Shown piece by piece: positions 51,402-59,988 of a stretch of 64,000 nucleotides of DNA. This stretch comes from Mycobacterium gallinarum. GTDB taxonomy: Bacteria > Actinomycetota > Actinomycetes > Mycobacteriales > Mycobacteriaceae. The stretch lies in assembly GCF_010726765.1 (NCBI RefSeq), contig NZ_AP022601.1, forward strand, positions 2,604,001-2,668,000, read 5' to 3'. The notes beneath the pieces are model-generated. The model did no database searches, was not told where the DNA came from, and saw nothing but the letters and a program-made list of their open reading frames with translations. Made by a program: the position numbers and the translations under genes. Within the stretch, counting starts at the first letter, position 1; each line of letters begins with the position of its first letter.

Positions 51402-51904
51402 TAGCTGGCAGGGACCAGGTCCGCGGCGACGGAGGCCATCATTCCGCATCGAAACGTCTCACTCGACGCGACACTGTCCGCCCCGGGATCGTTGGCGGCG
51501 GCGAGCGCACGGGATTTGAAAGCCCTTGCGGCAGCACTCAAGTGATGCTGGGCGGAATCGACGCTGCCGTCCAACTCGGCGGGCAGGCTCTCGCCCCACA
51601 ACGTCACCTCGGTGGCACCCTGCTCGAGCGCATTGCGCACATGCTGGAGCACCCGCGGATCGCGGTCGAAGAGATCGGCGGCGACGGCGACGGTCTGCGG
51701 ATGGGGCCGGTCCTCCCACTGGTCGAGCACTGCCTGCAGATCGAGCGTCTGGGCGCCGAGGATGTGCAGCGGCCGCAGATCGTCCGCGCTCCCGATGAGC
51801 ACAGTGACGTCCCACCCGGCCATCACGCGGTCGTAGATCCAGCCGCCGGCGCAGCGCACCGCATCGAGCGCGGTCGGGGCGACGACGTCGAGTCGGTACC
51901 TCAC
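51401..51904 (-). CDS. protein of unknown function downstream of tetR
   Basis: 167 residues. GTG 51904 chosen since it overlaps the tetR stop by four bases; a longer frame to 51994 is antisense-free but lies inside tetR. YRLDVVAPTALDAVRCAGGWIYDRV, then VTVLIG and RPLHILGAQ suggest a Rossmann-like or response-type alpha/beta fold. No family recognised. Translational coupling to tetR suggests a linked role. Confidence 0.72.
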   Translation of the reverse strand: MRYRLDVVAPTALDAVRCAGGWIYDRVMAGWDVTVLIGSADDLRPLHILGAQTLDLQAVLDQWEDRPHPQTVAVAADLFDRDPRVLQHVRNALEQGATEVTLWGESLPAELDGSVDSAQHHLSAAARAFKSRALAAANDPGADSVASSETFRCGMMASVAADLVPAS

Positions 51905-52509
51905 ATCGAGCTCCTCGGAGAGAAGTCGCGACCCAGTGATTCCGCGTACCCCTTGAACACCTCGGCCAGCGGGATTGAGGGATCGAGTAGCCATAGGGTC
52001 TCCATTCCGTTGATAAATGCGAGAATCTCGACGGCCTTTCCGGCCGCGTCGAAATCTGGGCGATACCGGCCGTCGCTTTGGCCTTGTTTGATGAGATCGA
52101 CGATGATGCTCACCGCTTCGCGGTACCTGTGGTGCAGCCGGTCGTGCAGCGGCGCATCCGGTGCGATGTTCTCGACGAGCAGCACCGTGAACGTCCCGAC
52201 CAACTCGGGGGCACGGTCGAATCGCTCGGGCACGCGGCTGAGTTCGGTGATCAGATCGCCGGAGCGGTAGTCGGCATGGATCTCGTCGTCGGCGTCACGG
52301 GCATCGAGAACCGCGTTGAGCAGCTGTTCCTTGGACTCGAAGTGGTGCAGCAGACCCGCCGGGCTCACCCCGGCCTCCTTCGCGATCTGCGCCAACGAGG
52401 TGTTCCGCCAGCCGTTGCGCGCCAGCAACCGCTCAGCGACGGCGAGTATCCGCTGCCTGCGATCCTCACCTTTGGCGAGGAGGCTCGCATAGGGCCGTGG
52501 GGCTGTCAC
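51901..52509 (-). CDS. TetR/AcrR family transcriptional regulator
   Basis: 202 residues. Helix-turn-helix NTSLAQIAKEAGVSPAGLLH with HFESKEQLLNAVL. Start GTG 52509 chosen for AAGGAG a few bases upstream; an upstream ATG at 52542 adds 11 arginine-rich residues and would run over the operator-like repeat. Located downstream of, and in the same direction as, the P450 at 52615 with 105 bases between. Confidence 0.9.
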   Translation of the reverse strand: MTAPRPYASLLAKGEDRRQRILAVAERLLARNGWRNTSLAQIAKEAGVSPAGLLHHFESKEQLLNAVLDARDADDEIHADYRSGDLITELSRVPERFDRAPELVGTFTVLLVENIAPDAPLHDRLHHRYREAVSIIVDLIKQGQSDGRYRPDFDAAGKAVEILAFINGMETLWLLDPSIPLAEVFKGYAESLGRDFSPRSSM

Positions 52510-52530
52510 GGGGCTCCTTCGTCGAACCAA

Positions 52531-52550
52531 CCTAGTGAACACACAGTAGG
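52531..52550. promoter_or_regulatory. putative TetR operator CCTAGTG-N6-CAGTAGG
   Basis: Inverted repeat of seven bases with one mismatch and a 6-base spacer, 22 bases before the tetR start at 52509. No second copy noticed in the window, so it is likely an autoregulatory site. Confidence 0.5.
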
Positions 52551-52614
52551 TAGGTTTCTCCGCTGCGACAAGGGTCTCAACGAAATTTGATCCGATCGCC
52601 GGTCATATCGCAGG

Positions 52615-53910
52615 TCAGGGGGTGCGCGGCGTGAATTCGATGTGCAGCTCGGTCAGGCCGCGCAGCAGGAACGTCGGGTCGTAGGCATAGTGGCGACCCC
52701 CGGCGGGCCCGTGAGCGGCCTCGCTGATCCGGATCTCGCTCATCCGGTCTACCAGACGATGAACGGTGATTTTTCCTTCGACGCGAGCGAGCGGAGCGCC
52801 TGCGCAGGTGTGAATTCCGCGGCCGAATGCGATGTGCTCCCGCACATTCTTGCGGTCCGGGCGGAAGGAGTGCGGGTCCTCGAACTTGTTCGGGTCCCGG
52901 TTGGCGGCGCCGAGGCAAAGCATCACGATCGTTCCCGCCGCCAAGTGCACACCGCCGAGCGTGGTGGTCCTGCGGACGAGCCGGAAATCCACCTTGGTCG
53001 GCGAATGCATCCGCAGTGCCTCCTCGATGAACGCCGGGATGCGCTCCGGGTTCTCCCGCAGTATCTGTTGGTACTCCGGGTGGTCTCCGAGCGTCTGCAC
53101 CGCGGTGCTGAGCAGCTTGGTAACGGTCTCCTGGCCTGCGGCGAACAGGAAGGTCGCCGGTTTGACGACCTCGATCAGGTCCGGAACGGAGCCGTCGGGA
53201 TAGCGGGCCGTCGCCATGCCGGACAACACGTCATCGCGAGGTTCGCGGCGGCGATCGGCGAGGTAACCGGCGAATTTTTCATCGAGATACTGCAGCGGGT
53301 CGAGCCCCACCGGCCGACCATCGAGAGCCCCGACCCGACTACCCCCGGGTTGCTCGGCGCCCAGCGCCGCGAGAAATTCCGGCCGGTCCTGCTCCGGTAC
53401 GCCTAGAAGATCGATGATCGCCGACGTGGCAAAGGGTTTCGCATACTCCGACAGGAATTCGCAGCTGCCCGCCGAAGACGCGGGGTCCACGAACTGATCG
53501 AGTTGGCTATCGACCAGCCGCCACATGAAGTCTTCGTTCTCCTTGAGGCGCCGCGGCGTCAGCAGCTTGGTCAGCAGTGACCGCGCTCGCTCATGTGCTG
53601 GTGGATCCATCACCACCATGTGCTCGTGAATCGGAAAGAGGTGGCGGTGCGCCTCTATCTGTTCGGTGATGTCGTCACCCTTGGGCGCGAACGGCAGTGG
53701 TGGAAACGGCCCACCGATCGCGTTCACCGCCGAAAACGACTCGTGATCCCTGAATGCCGCCAGCACTTCCTGATACCCGGTGACGGCTACGACGCCGTGG
53801 TGAGGTTCACGAAACACCGGCCCCTCTGCGCGTAGGGCGTCCCAGTAGTCGTACGGATCCTGGCTGATCGCCGGGTCGGAAAAGTAGTCCACTGATGCGA
53901 GGTCGGTCAT
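52615..53910 (-). CDS. cytochrome P450
   Basis: 431 residues. I-helix FAAGQETVTKLL, heme loop FGRGIHTCAG with C369, C-terminal LRGLTELHIEF. Close relative of the P450 at 26859. Start ATG 53910 matches that relative's start; a 13-residue extension is unlikely. No ferredoxin gene next to it, so it must use a carrier encoded elsewhere. Divergent from tetR at 53983 with a perfect 18-base palindrome between. Confidence 0.93.
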   Translation of the reverse strand: MTDLASVDYFSDPAISQDPYDYWDALRAEGPVFREPHHGVVAVTGYQEVLAAFRDHESFSAVNAIGGPFPPLPFAPKGDDITEQIEAHRHLFPIHEHMVVMDPPAHERARSLLTKLLTPRRLKENEDFMWRLVDSQLDQFVDPASSAGSCEFLSEYAKPFATSAIIDLLGVPEQDRPEFLAALGAEQPGGSRVGALDGRPVGLDPLQYLDEKFAGYLADRRREPRDDVLSGMATARYPDGSVPDLIEVVKPATFLFAAGQETVTKLLSTAVQTLGDHPEYQQILRENPERIPAFIEEALRMHSPTKVDFRLVRRTTTLGGVHLAAGTIVMLCLGAANRDPNKFEDPHSFRPDRKNVREHIAFGRGIHTCAGAPLARVEGKITVHRLVDRMSEIRISEAAHGPAGGRHYAYDPTFLLRGLTELHIEFTPRTP

Positions 53911-53949
53911 CGATGCCGTTCTTTCGTCATGGATCGTCTCCGCGTCCAA

Positions 53950-53967
53950 TTTGGTCGATCGACCAAA
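53950..53967. promoter_or_regulatory. perfect 18-base palindrome TTTGGTCGATCGACCAAA
   Basis: Two 9-base halves without spacer in the 72-base gap between the divergent P450 and tetR. Two degenerate copies lie in front of the mycofactocin SDR at 54819. Its symmetry and place make it the operator of the adjacent TetR (inference). Confidence 0.8.
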
Positions 53968-53982
53968 CTGTTAGGATGCGCC

Positions 53983-54648
53983 ATGCCTACCACGCGGGCC
54001 GCTGGGCGGTCAAGCAATCGAGCGGTCACCAGCGCCACGCGTTCGACTCGGAATGCGTCCGCCGAGACAGGAGCGCGCGAGCGTCTGATCGAGGCGACCG
54101 CCAAGATCATGCATGACGAAGGTTATGCCGCCGCCACCTCGCGGCGGGTGGCGGCGGAGGCCGGCGTCAAGCAGGCGTTGGTCTATTACTACTTCCCGAC
54201 AATGGACGATCTGTTCGTCGAAGTCCTGCGCGCAGGCGCCGAGACTTCGCTGCAGAGCATGCGCGCCTCGCTCACCGACGATGACCCGTTGCGCACGCTG
54301 TGGCTGATCAACGGGGATACCAGAAGGACCGGGCTGAACACGGAATTCATGGCGCTTGCCAACCATCGCAAGATGATTCGCACAGAATTGAAGGCTTACG
54401 CGGAGCGGGTGCGCGACATCGAAACCGCCGCGGTAACCGTTGCCCTACGCGCTCGGGGGGTCGACCTCGATGAGTATCCGCCGGTCGTGATCTCGATGCT
54501 CATCGCGCAGATCGCCCGCAGTCTGTGCAACGAAAGCGCGGTCGACGTCACCCTCGGGCACGACGCGATGCGGGCGTTCATGGAACGCCAACTGGATCTG
54601 CTGACCGATTCACCAACGGCGACCGAGTCGACTCCTGCCGGTCCCTAG
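53983..54648 (+). CDS. TetR/AcrR family transcriptional regulator
   Basis: 221 residues: a Ser/Arg/Thr-rich N-terminal arm of about 25 residues, then helix-turn-helix ATSRRVAAEAGVKQALVYYY with FPTMDDLFVEVL. ATG 53983 with AGGA seven bases upstream; a longer frame from 53929 would run across the palindrome. Probably represses the divergent P450, itself and the SDR gene downstream. Confidence 0.92.
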   Translation: MPTTRAAGRSSNRAVTSATRSTRNASAETGARERLIEATAKIMHDEGYAAATSRRVAAEAGVKQALVYYYFPTMDDLFVEVLRAGAETSLQSMRASLTDDDPLRTLWLINGDTRRTGLNTEFMALANHRKMIRTELKAYAERVRDIETAAVTVALRARGVDLDEYPPVVISMLIAQIARSLCNESAVDVTLGHDAMRAFMERQLDLLTDSPTATESTPAGP

Positions 54649-54731
54649 GCGCCACTCGAAGCGCCGTAGCGCCTTCGCCGCGCCGCCTTTGGCCGCACTG
54701 GTTGACAGGGCGCGCGGATCGATGTCACGAT

Positions 54732-54767
54732 CCTGATCGATCGACCAATTCTGATCGATCGATCAAC
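54732..54767. promoter_or_regulatory. two degenerate TTTGGTCGATCGACCAAA-like sites
   Basis: CCTGATCGATCGACCAAT at 54732-54749 (14 of 18 matching) and TCTGATCGATCGATCAAC at 54750-54767 (14 of 18), directly adjacent, 52 bases before the mycofactocin SDR start. They link the SDR to the TetR at 53983. Confidence 0.65.
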
Positions 54768-54818
54768 ACGCGGTTGAGCCTTTGCGTTCGGCGGCGTCCG
54801 GCGAACCGAGGTGACGAC

Positions 54819-55658
54819 ATGGGCGGGCGAGTCGAGGGCAAGGTGGCATTCGTGAGCGGCGCGGCACGTGGCCAGGGCCGCAGCCACGCCGTGCGCCTCG
54901 CAGAGGAAGGCGCCGACATCATCGCCGTCGACGTCTGCAAGCGGATCAGCAGCCAAACCGACATCCCGGCGGCGACTCCCGATGATCTGGCCGAGACCGC
55001 CGATCTGGTCAAGAACCTGAATCGCCGCATCATCACCGCTGAGGTGGACGTACGTGACTACGACGCCCTGAAGGCCGCCGTGGACAGCGGAGTCGAACAG
55101 CTCGGGCGACTTGACGTCGTCGTCGCCAACGCCGGCATCGGCAACGGTGGCGCCACGCTCGACAAGACCAGCGAGGACGATTGGCGCGACATGATCGATG
55201 TCAACCTGTCGGGCGTCTGGAAGACCGTCAAAGCCGCTGTGCCGCATCTGCTGTCAGGTAACCGCGGCGGGTCGATCATCCTCACCAGTTCAGTGGGCGG
55301 CCTGAAGCCGTATGCGCACACCGGCCACTACATCGCCGCGAAGCACGGTGTCATCGGGCTGATGCGGACCTTCGCCGTCGAGCTGGGACAGCACTCGATC
55401 CGGGTCAACGCCGTGTGCCCCACCAACGTGAACACGCCGCTCTTCATGAACGAGGGCACGATGAGGCTGTTCCGCCCTGACCTCGAGAACCCGGGGCCCG
55501 ACGACCTCGCCGTCGCCGCGCAGTTCATGCACGTACTGCCTGTCGGCTGGGTGGAGTCCATCGATGTCAGCAATGCCGTGCTCTTCCTTGCGTCCGACGA
55601 ATCGCGCTACATCACGGGTCTTCCAGTCACGGTCGATGCCGGCAGCATGCTGAAATAA
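54819..55658 (+). CDS. mycofactocin-coupled SDR family oxidoreductase
   Basis: 279 residues, paralogue of the gene at 1034: SGAARGQGRSHAVRLAEEGA with a CKRISSQTDIPAATPDDLAET insertion, NAGIGNGG, S157/S158 and Y171-x3-K175 (HYIAAKHG). These marks are of the mycofactocin-dependent class. ATG start with GAGGTGA upstream; the extended frame upstream is noncoding with the operator sites. With the nearby P450 and TetR it forms a second hydroxylation-then-oxidation module. Ends six bases from the convergent dehydrogenase. Confidence 0.92.
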   Translation: MGGRVEGKVAFVSGAARGQGRSHAVRLAEEGADIIAVDVCKRISSQTDIPAATPDDLAETADLVKNLNRRIITAEVDVRDYDALKAAVDSGVEQLGRLDVVVANAGIGNGGATLDKTSEDDWRDMIDVNLSGVWKTVKAAVPHLLSGNRGGSIILTSSVGGLKPYAHTGHYIAAKHGVIGLMRTFAVELGQHSIRVNAVCPTNVNTPLFMNEGTMRLFRPDLENPGPDDLAVAAQFMHVLPVGWVESIDVSNAVLFLASDESRYITGLPVTVDAGSMLK

Positions 55659-55664
55659 GCGATT

Positions 55665-56813
55665 TCACAGACCCAGCGACTTGGCGATCATCACCTTCAT
55701 GACCTCGCTGGTGCCTGCGTAGATCCGGGCCACGCGCGCATCGGTGTACAGCCGGGCGATCGGATACTCCATCATGTAGCCGTATCCGCCGAACAGCTGC
55801 AGGCACCTGTCGATGACCCGCTGCTGCATCTCGGTGCAGAACAGCTTCACCCGCGCCGCGTCGGCGGGCGCCAGCTCCCCTTCGACGTGCAGCGTGATCG
55901 CCCGGTCGAGCATGGCCTGCGCGGCCTCGACCTCGGTCGAGCAGGCGGCCAACTCGAACTTTGTGTTCTGAAACGACGCGACCGGCGTACCGAACGCCTT
56001 GCGGCTCTTGGTGTAGTCGATCGCCGCGGCAATGGCCGACCGCGCCTGCGACACCGATCCCACCGCGACGGTGAGCCGCTCCTGCGGCAGGTTGTGGCCG
56101 AGATAGCCGAAGGCCTCGCCCTCCTCGCCCAGCATGTTGGCGGCGGGTACGCGTACGTCGACGAAGGACAACTCGGCGGTGTCCTGCACTTTGCAGCCCA
56201 TCTTCTCCAGCTCGCGGCCGCGGGTGAAGCCGGGCATGCCGTCCTCGACGACGAACAGCGTCAGCCCCTTCCGACGGTTGTCCGGATCCGTCGCGGTGCG
56301 GGCGACCACGATCACCAGGTCGGCCTGCATACCTCCGGTGATGAATGTCTTGGCGCCGTTGATGATCCAGTCGTCACCATCGCGTGCCGCGGTGGTTCGC
56401 ATACCCGCCAGATCGGATCCGGTGCCCGGCTCGGTCATCGCGACGGCGGTCAGCAGTTCGCCTGCGGCCAGCCCGGGGAACCAGCGCTTGCGCTGCTCCT
56501 CGTTCGCGTAGTGCAGGAAGTACGGCAGGATCACCTCGAGTTGGGTGCGTACCGTCGACAGGGTCACCAGCGCCCGGGCCGCCTCCTCCTGCATCACGAC
56601 GAAGTAGCGATAATCGGGTTGACCGCCGCCGCCGTACTCCTCGGGAATGGCTGTACCCAGCAGACCCAGCGACCCCATCTGCTTGAACACCTCGCGCGGC
56701 ATGCGTCCGCCCTTCTCCCACTCGGGATAGTGCGGAACCACCTCCTTCTCGACGAAGTCGCGCGCGAGCTCGCGGAAAGCCTCGTGGTCTTCGGTGAAAA
56801 GATCTCTACGCAC
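55665..56813 (-). CDS. acyl-CoA dehydrogenase (isovaleryl/long-chain-like catalytic Glu)
   Basis: 382 residues. AMTEPGTGSDLAGMRTT, WIINGAKTFITGG, SFQNTKFELAACSTE, LQLFGGYGYMMEYPIARLYTD and RIYAGTSEVMK. The C-terminal site reads YAGT, not YEGT, so the base should be E245 in LPQERL, as in isovaleryl- and long-chain dehydrogenases. GTG start with GGGAGG upstream. Last gene of the minus-strand run from 61929. Confidence 0.94.
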   Translation of the reverse strand: MRRDLFTEDHEAFRELARDFVEKEVVPHYPEWEKGGRMPREVFKQMGSLGLLGTAIPEEYGGGGQPDYRYFVVMQEEAARALVTLSTVRTQLEVILPYFLHYANEEQRKRWFPGLAAGELLTAVAMTEPGTGSDLAGMRTTAARDGDDWIINGAKTFITGGMQADLVIVVARTATDPDNRRKGLTLFVVEDGMPGFTRGRELEKMGCKVQDTAELSFVDVRVPAANMLGEEGEAFGYLGHNLPQERLTVAVGSVSQARSAIAAAIDYTKSRKAFGTPVASFQNTKFELAACSTEVEAAQAMLDRAITLHVEGELAPADAARVKLFCTEMQQRVIDRCLQLFGGYGYMMEYPIARLYTDARVARIYAGTSEVMKVMIAKSLGL

Positions 56814-56825
56814 GCAGCGTCCTCC

Positions 56826-57971
56826 CTAGGCGATGAGTTCTACAAGGGTGGCGTTGGCTGTGCCGCCGCCCTCGCACATGGTCTGCAGACCGAAGCGAAT
56901 ACCGTTGTCCCGCATGTGATTGAGCATGCGGGTCATCAACACCGCGCCCGACGCGCCCAGTGGGTGGCCGAGTGCGATGGCGCCGCCGAGCGGGTTGAGC
57001 TTCGCCTCGTCGGCACCGGTCTCGGCCAGCCAGGCCAGGGGCACCGGCGCGAAGGCCTCGTTCACCTCGAACACGCCGACCTCGTCGATGCCGATACCCG
57101 CCTTGTGCAGAACCTTCTCGGTCGCGGGGATCGGACCGGTCAGCATCAGCACGGGATCCGCCCCGGTGACCGCGCCGGCGCGGTACCGCGCGATCGGTCG
57201 CAGCCCCATCGTGACGGCGTTCTCCGCGGTCATGATCAGCAGCGCGGCGGCCCCGTCGGAGATCTGCGACGAGTTACCCGCGTGGATGACGCCGTCCTCC
57301 TTGAAGGCGGGCTTGAGCCCGGCGAGCTTCTCGACGGTGCTCCCCCGCCGCACACCCTCGTCTGCCACGACGGGCTCGCCGTCGGTGAACACCGGCATGA
57401 TCTGCGTTTCGAACGCCCCGTTGTCCTGGGCGGCTGCGGCCAGCTCGTGTGAGCGCACCGAGTACTCGTCGAGCCGGGTTCGCGAGAAGCCCCACTTCTG
57501 CGAGATCAACTCCGCCGAGATGCCCTGGTTGAACGAGAAGTCGCCATAGCGCTCAAGCACTTTCGGGCCATACGGCATGCCGCTCGCCCGTGCCGACCCC
57601 AGCGGGACCCGGCTCATCACCTCGACACCACCTGCCACGACGACGTCCTGCTGGCCGGACATGACGGCCTGCACGGCGAAGTCGAGCGCCTGCTGGCTCG
57701 ACCCGCAGGCACGGTTGACGGTCGTGCCCGGAATGTGCACCGGCCAGCCCGCCGCCAGCACCGAGTAGCGCCCGATGTTGCTCGACTGGTCACCGACCTG
57801 CGATACGCAACCCCACACCACGTCGTCGACGATGTCGGGATCGATGCCCGCCCGCTCCACGAGCGCGTTCAGCACGATGGCGGACAGGTCCGCCGCATGC
57901 ATATCCGACAGTCCCCCGTTGCGCTTGCCGACGGGGGTACGCACCGCCTCGACGATCACGGTTTCACGCAT
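56826..57971 (-). CDS. acetyl-CoA acyltransferase (thiolase)
   Basis: 381 residues with complete thiolase active site: C89 (NRACGSSQ), N304 (VNEAFAP), H336 (GHPLGASGA) and C366 (CEGGG). MRETVIVEAVRTPVGK is the usual start. ATG 57971 with GGAG upstream; the longer frame to 58115 overlaps the hydratase and is rejected. Performs the thiolytic step of beta-oxidation in this run. Confidence 0.95.
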   Translation of the reverse strand: MRETVIVEAVRTPVGKRNGGLSDMHAADLSAIVLNALVERAGIDPDIVDDVVWGCVSQVGDQSSNIGRYSVLAAGWPVHIPGTTVNRACGSSQQALDFAVQAVMSGQQDVVVAGGVEVMSRVPLGSARASGMPYGPKVLERYGDFSFNQGISAELISQKWGFSRTRLDEYSVRSHELAAAAQDNGAFETQIMPVFTDGEPVVADEGVRRGSTVEKLAGLKPAFKEDGVIHAGNSSQISDGAAALLIMTAENAVTMGLRPIARYRAGAVTGADPVLMLTGPIPATEKVLHKAGIGIDEVGVFEVNEAFAPVPLAWLAETGADEAKLNPLGGAIALGHPLGASGAVLMTRMLNHMRDNGIRFGLQTMCEGGGTANATLVELIA

Positions 57972-57975
57972 CTTG

Positions 57976-58773
57976 TTACTCCGATCTGGGCGGCACGGCC
58001 CATCGACCAGTGAACGCCGCCTCACGCTTCTGCGCGAATGCCGCGTACGCCTCCGTTGAGTCTGCTGTGGCGAAGTTGCCCTGTTGCGCGCGGGCCTCAT
58101 TTGCCAGCGCCTCACGCAACGTCACCGCGGCTCCGTCATTGAGCAGGGCCTTGCTCTGCGCCAGTGCGACGGGCGGGCCCGCGGCGAGGCGAGCCGCCAG
58201 GTCGTCGACGAAGGCGTCGATCTCGTCGGCCGCCTTGATCCAGGTGACCAATCCGAGGGATCGCGCCTCTTCGGCGTCGATCATGTCGGCCAGTAGCACC
58301 AGCCGCTTGGCCTGTTGCAGCCCCACCAGCTTGGGCAACAGCCATGACCCGCCTAGGTCGACCGACAGGCCACGCTTGGAGAAGATCTGGCAGAAGCGCG
58401 ACTCGGGCGTCGCCACCACGAAGTCACATCCGAGGGCGAGATTCCAGCCCGCGCCAACGGCCACGCCGTTCACCTTCGCGACGGTGGGGACGGTCAGTTC
58501 GTGCAGCGCCAGCGCAACCTCGCTGAGCCTGCGCAGTTTGTGCCGGGGATGAATGTCCTCCGCGGTGCCGATGTCCGCACCTGAGCAGAACGCCCTGGCC
58601 GCCCCGGTGATCACCAGTGTCCGCAACTCGGTGTCCCGTGCGGCGGCGCGCAGCGCGTCGGCCAACTCCTCCCACAGCTGGGGATTGATGGCGTTCTTCC
58701 GGTCTGGCCGGTTCAGCGTGAGCGTCCGCACGCCGTCGCGGTCTTCGGTGAGCAGAACCTGTTCTGGGGTCAT
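57976..58773 (-). CDS. enoyl-CoA hydratase/isomerase family protein
   Basis: 265 residues, crotonase fold. LVITGAARAFCSGADIG and VAKVNGVAVGAGWNLALGCDFV form the oxyanion hole; GLSVDLGGSWLLPKLVG has Asp rather than Glu at the usual Glu region. ATG start overlaps the CoA-transferase stop by four bases. Confidence 0.93.
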   Translation of the reverse strand: MTPEQVLLTEDRDGVRTLTLNRPDRKNAINPQLWEELADALRAAARDTELRTLVITGAARAFCSGADIGTAEDIHPRHKLRRLSEVALALHELTVPTVAKVNGVAVGAGWNLALGCDFVVATPESRFCQIFSKRGLSVDLGGSWLLPKLVGLQQAKRLVLLADMIDAEEARSLGLVTWIKAADEIDAFVDDLAARLAAGPPVALAQSKALLNDGAAVTLREALANEARAQQGNFATADSTEAYAAFAQKREAAFTGRWAVPPRSE

Positions 58774-59984
58774 GAGTACGCGGGCCCGATCACGCCTTCG
58801 GCGCGAAGCCGGCTGAGATCGTCTGCGGTCAAACCCATCTCACTCAGGACGCTGTCCGTGTGCTCACCCAGCCCCGGCACCGCACCCATCGACTGTTCGA
58901 ATCCACTGATCACCGGCGGCGGCCGCAGCGCCTGGATATCGCCCGCCGAGGTACCCACGTTGCGCCAGCGGTCCCGGGCGGCCAATTGGGGATGCACGAC
59001 GACTTCGCTCGGCAGGTTGTAGCGCGAGTTGCCGATACCCGCGGTGTCGGCCGTCTTCTGAATATCGGCGAGATCATGCTGGGCACACCATGATCCGATG
59101 GCCTCGTCGAGGATGGCCCGGTGCTCGCAGCGCCCCGGATTGGTCGCGAAGCGCGGATCGTCGGCGAGATCGGGCCGGTCGATGATCTCGCGTGCAACGC
59201 GTTGCCACTCGCGGTCGTTGGTCGTGCCGAGCACGACGGTCTGGCCGTCGCGGGTCGGAAACGCGCCATACGGCGCGACCGCGGGAGATCCGACGCCGAG
59301 TGGCTCCTGGTCAATGCCTGAATGCTGCGTGTAGGTCAGCGCGTAGCCCATGACATCGGTCATGACGTCGAACAGGCTGAGTTCGACCGACGGGGCGGTG
59401 GCGCCATCGGGTCGCTTTCCGCGCGCGAACAACAGCGCCAGAATCGAGATCGCGGCATAGAGGCCAGTCGTGAAGTCAGCGATTGCGGGCCCGGGCTTGG
59501 CGGGCATCCCGGGATAGCCCGTGATGGCACACGACCCGGATTCAGCTTGCACCAGAAGGTCGTACGCGCGCTTGTGCGAGATGGGACCACCCGGTCCGTA
59601 GCCGTCGATTTCGACAGGGATGACGTTGGGGTGGCGCTGCGCCAGGTCGGCGGCCGAGATGCCCATCCGTGCGGTGGATCCCGGCGCAAGGTTGGAGACG
59701 AACGCGTCGGCGCCGTCAAGAAGTCGGTGCAGGAGGTCCAAACCCTGCGGCGATTTCGTGTTCAGGGTGACGGATTCCTTGCCCCGGTTGCACCACACGA
59801 AGTGCGCGGCAAGACCTCCCGGCCCGTTGACGACATCGTCGTAAGCGCGGGCGAAGTCACCCCCGTTGGGGTTCTCCACCTTGATCACGCGTGCACCGAA
59901 GTCGGCGAGCACACGAGTACACATCGGGGCGGCGACCGCCTGCTCCATCGCAACGACGGTCACGCCCGCCAGCGGTGCATTCAT
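58770..59984 (-). CDS. CaiB/BaiF family (class III) CoA-transferase
   Basis: 404 residues. VVAMEQAVAAPMCTRVLADFGARVIKVENP at the start, NRGKESVTLNTKS, and the catalytic Asp D142 in AYDLLVQAESG, as in formyl-CoA transferase and relatives. Likely activates or passes CoA between pathway acids, without ATP. ATG start five bases past the SDR stop. Alternative: alpha-methylacyl-CoA racemase branch, which shares the fold; the sequence fits transferase better. Confidence 0.9.
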   Translation of the reverse strand: MNAPLAGVTVVAMEQAVAAPMCTRVLADFGARVIKVENPNGGDFARAYDDVVNGPGGLAAHFVWCNRGKESVTLNTKSPQGLDLLHRLLDGADAFVSNLAPGSTARMGISAADLAQRHPNVIPVEIDGYGPGGPISHKRAYDLLVQAESGSCAITGYPGMPAKPGPAIADFTTGLYAAISILALLFARGKRPDGATAPSVELSLFDVMTDVMGYALTYTQHSGIDQEPLGVGSPAVAPYGAFPTRDGQTVVLGTTNDREWQRVAREIIDRPDLADDPRFATNPGRCEHRAILDEAIGSWCAQHDLADIQKTADTAGIGNSRYNLPSEVVVHPQLAARDRWRNVGTSAGDIQALRPPPVISGFEQSMGAVPGLGEHTDSVLSEMGLTADDLSRLRAEGVIGPAYS

Positions 59985-59988
59985 GTAC

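Noticed and set aside
52016..52034. GAGAATCTC palindrome resembling the operator
   Set aside because: It is inside the tetR coding region and lacks the 3-base spacer geometry; taken as codon-driven chance.
55887..57452. 521-codon plus-strand open frame
   Set aside because: Antisense to the dehydrogenase and thiolase genes; composition of a shadow.
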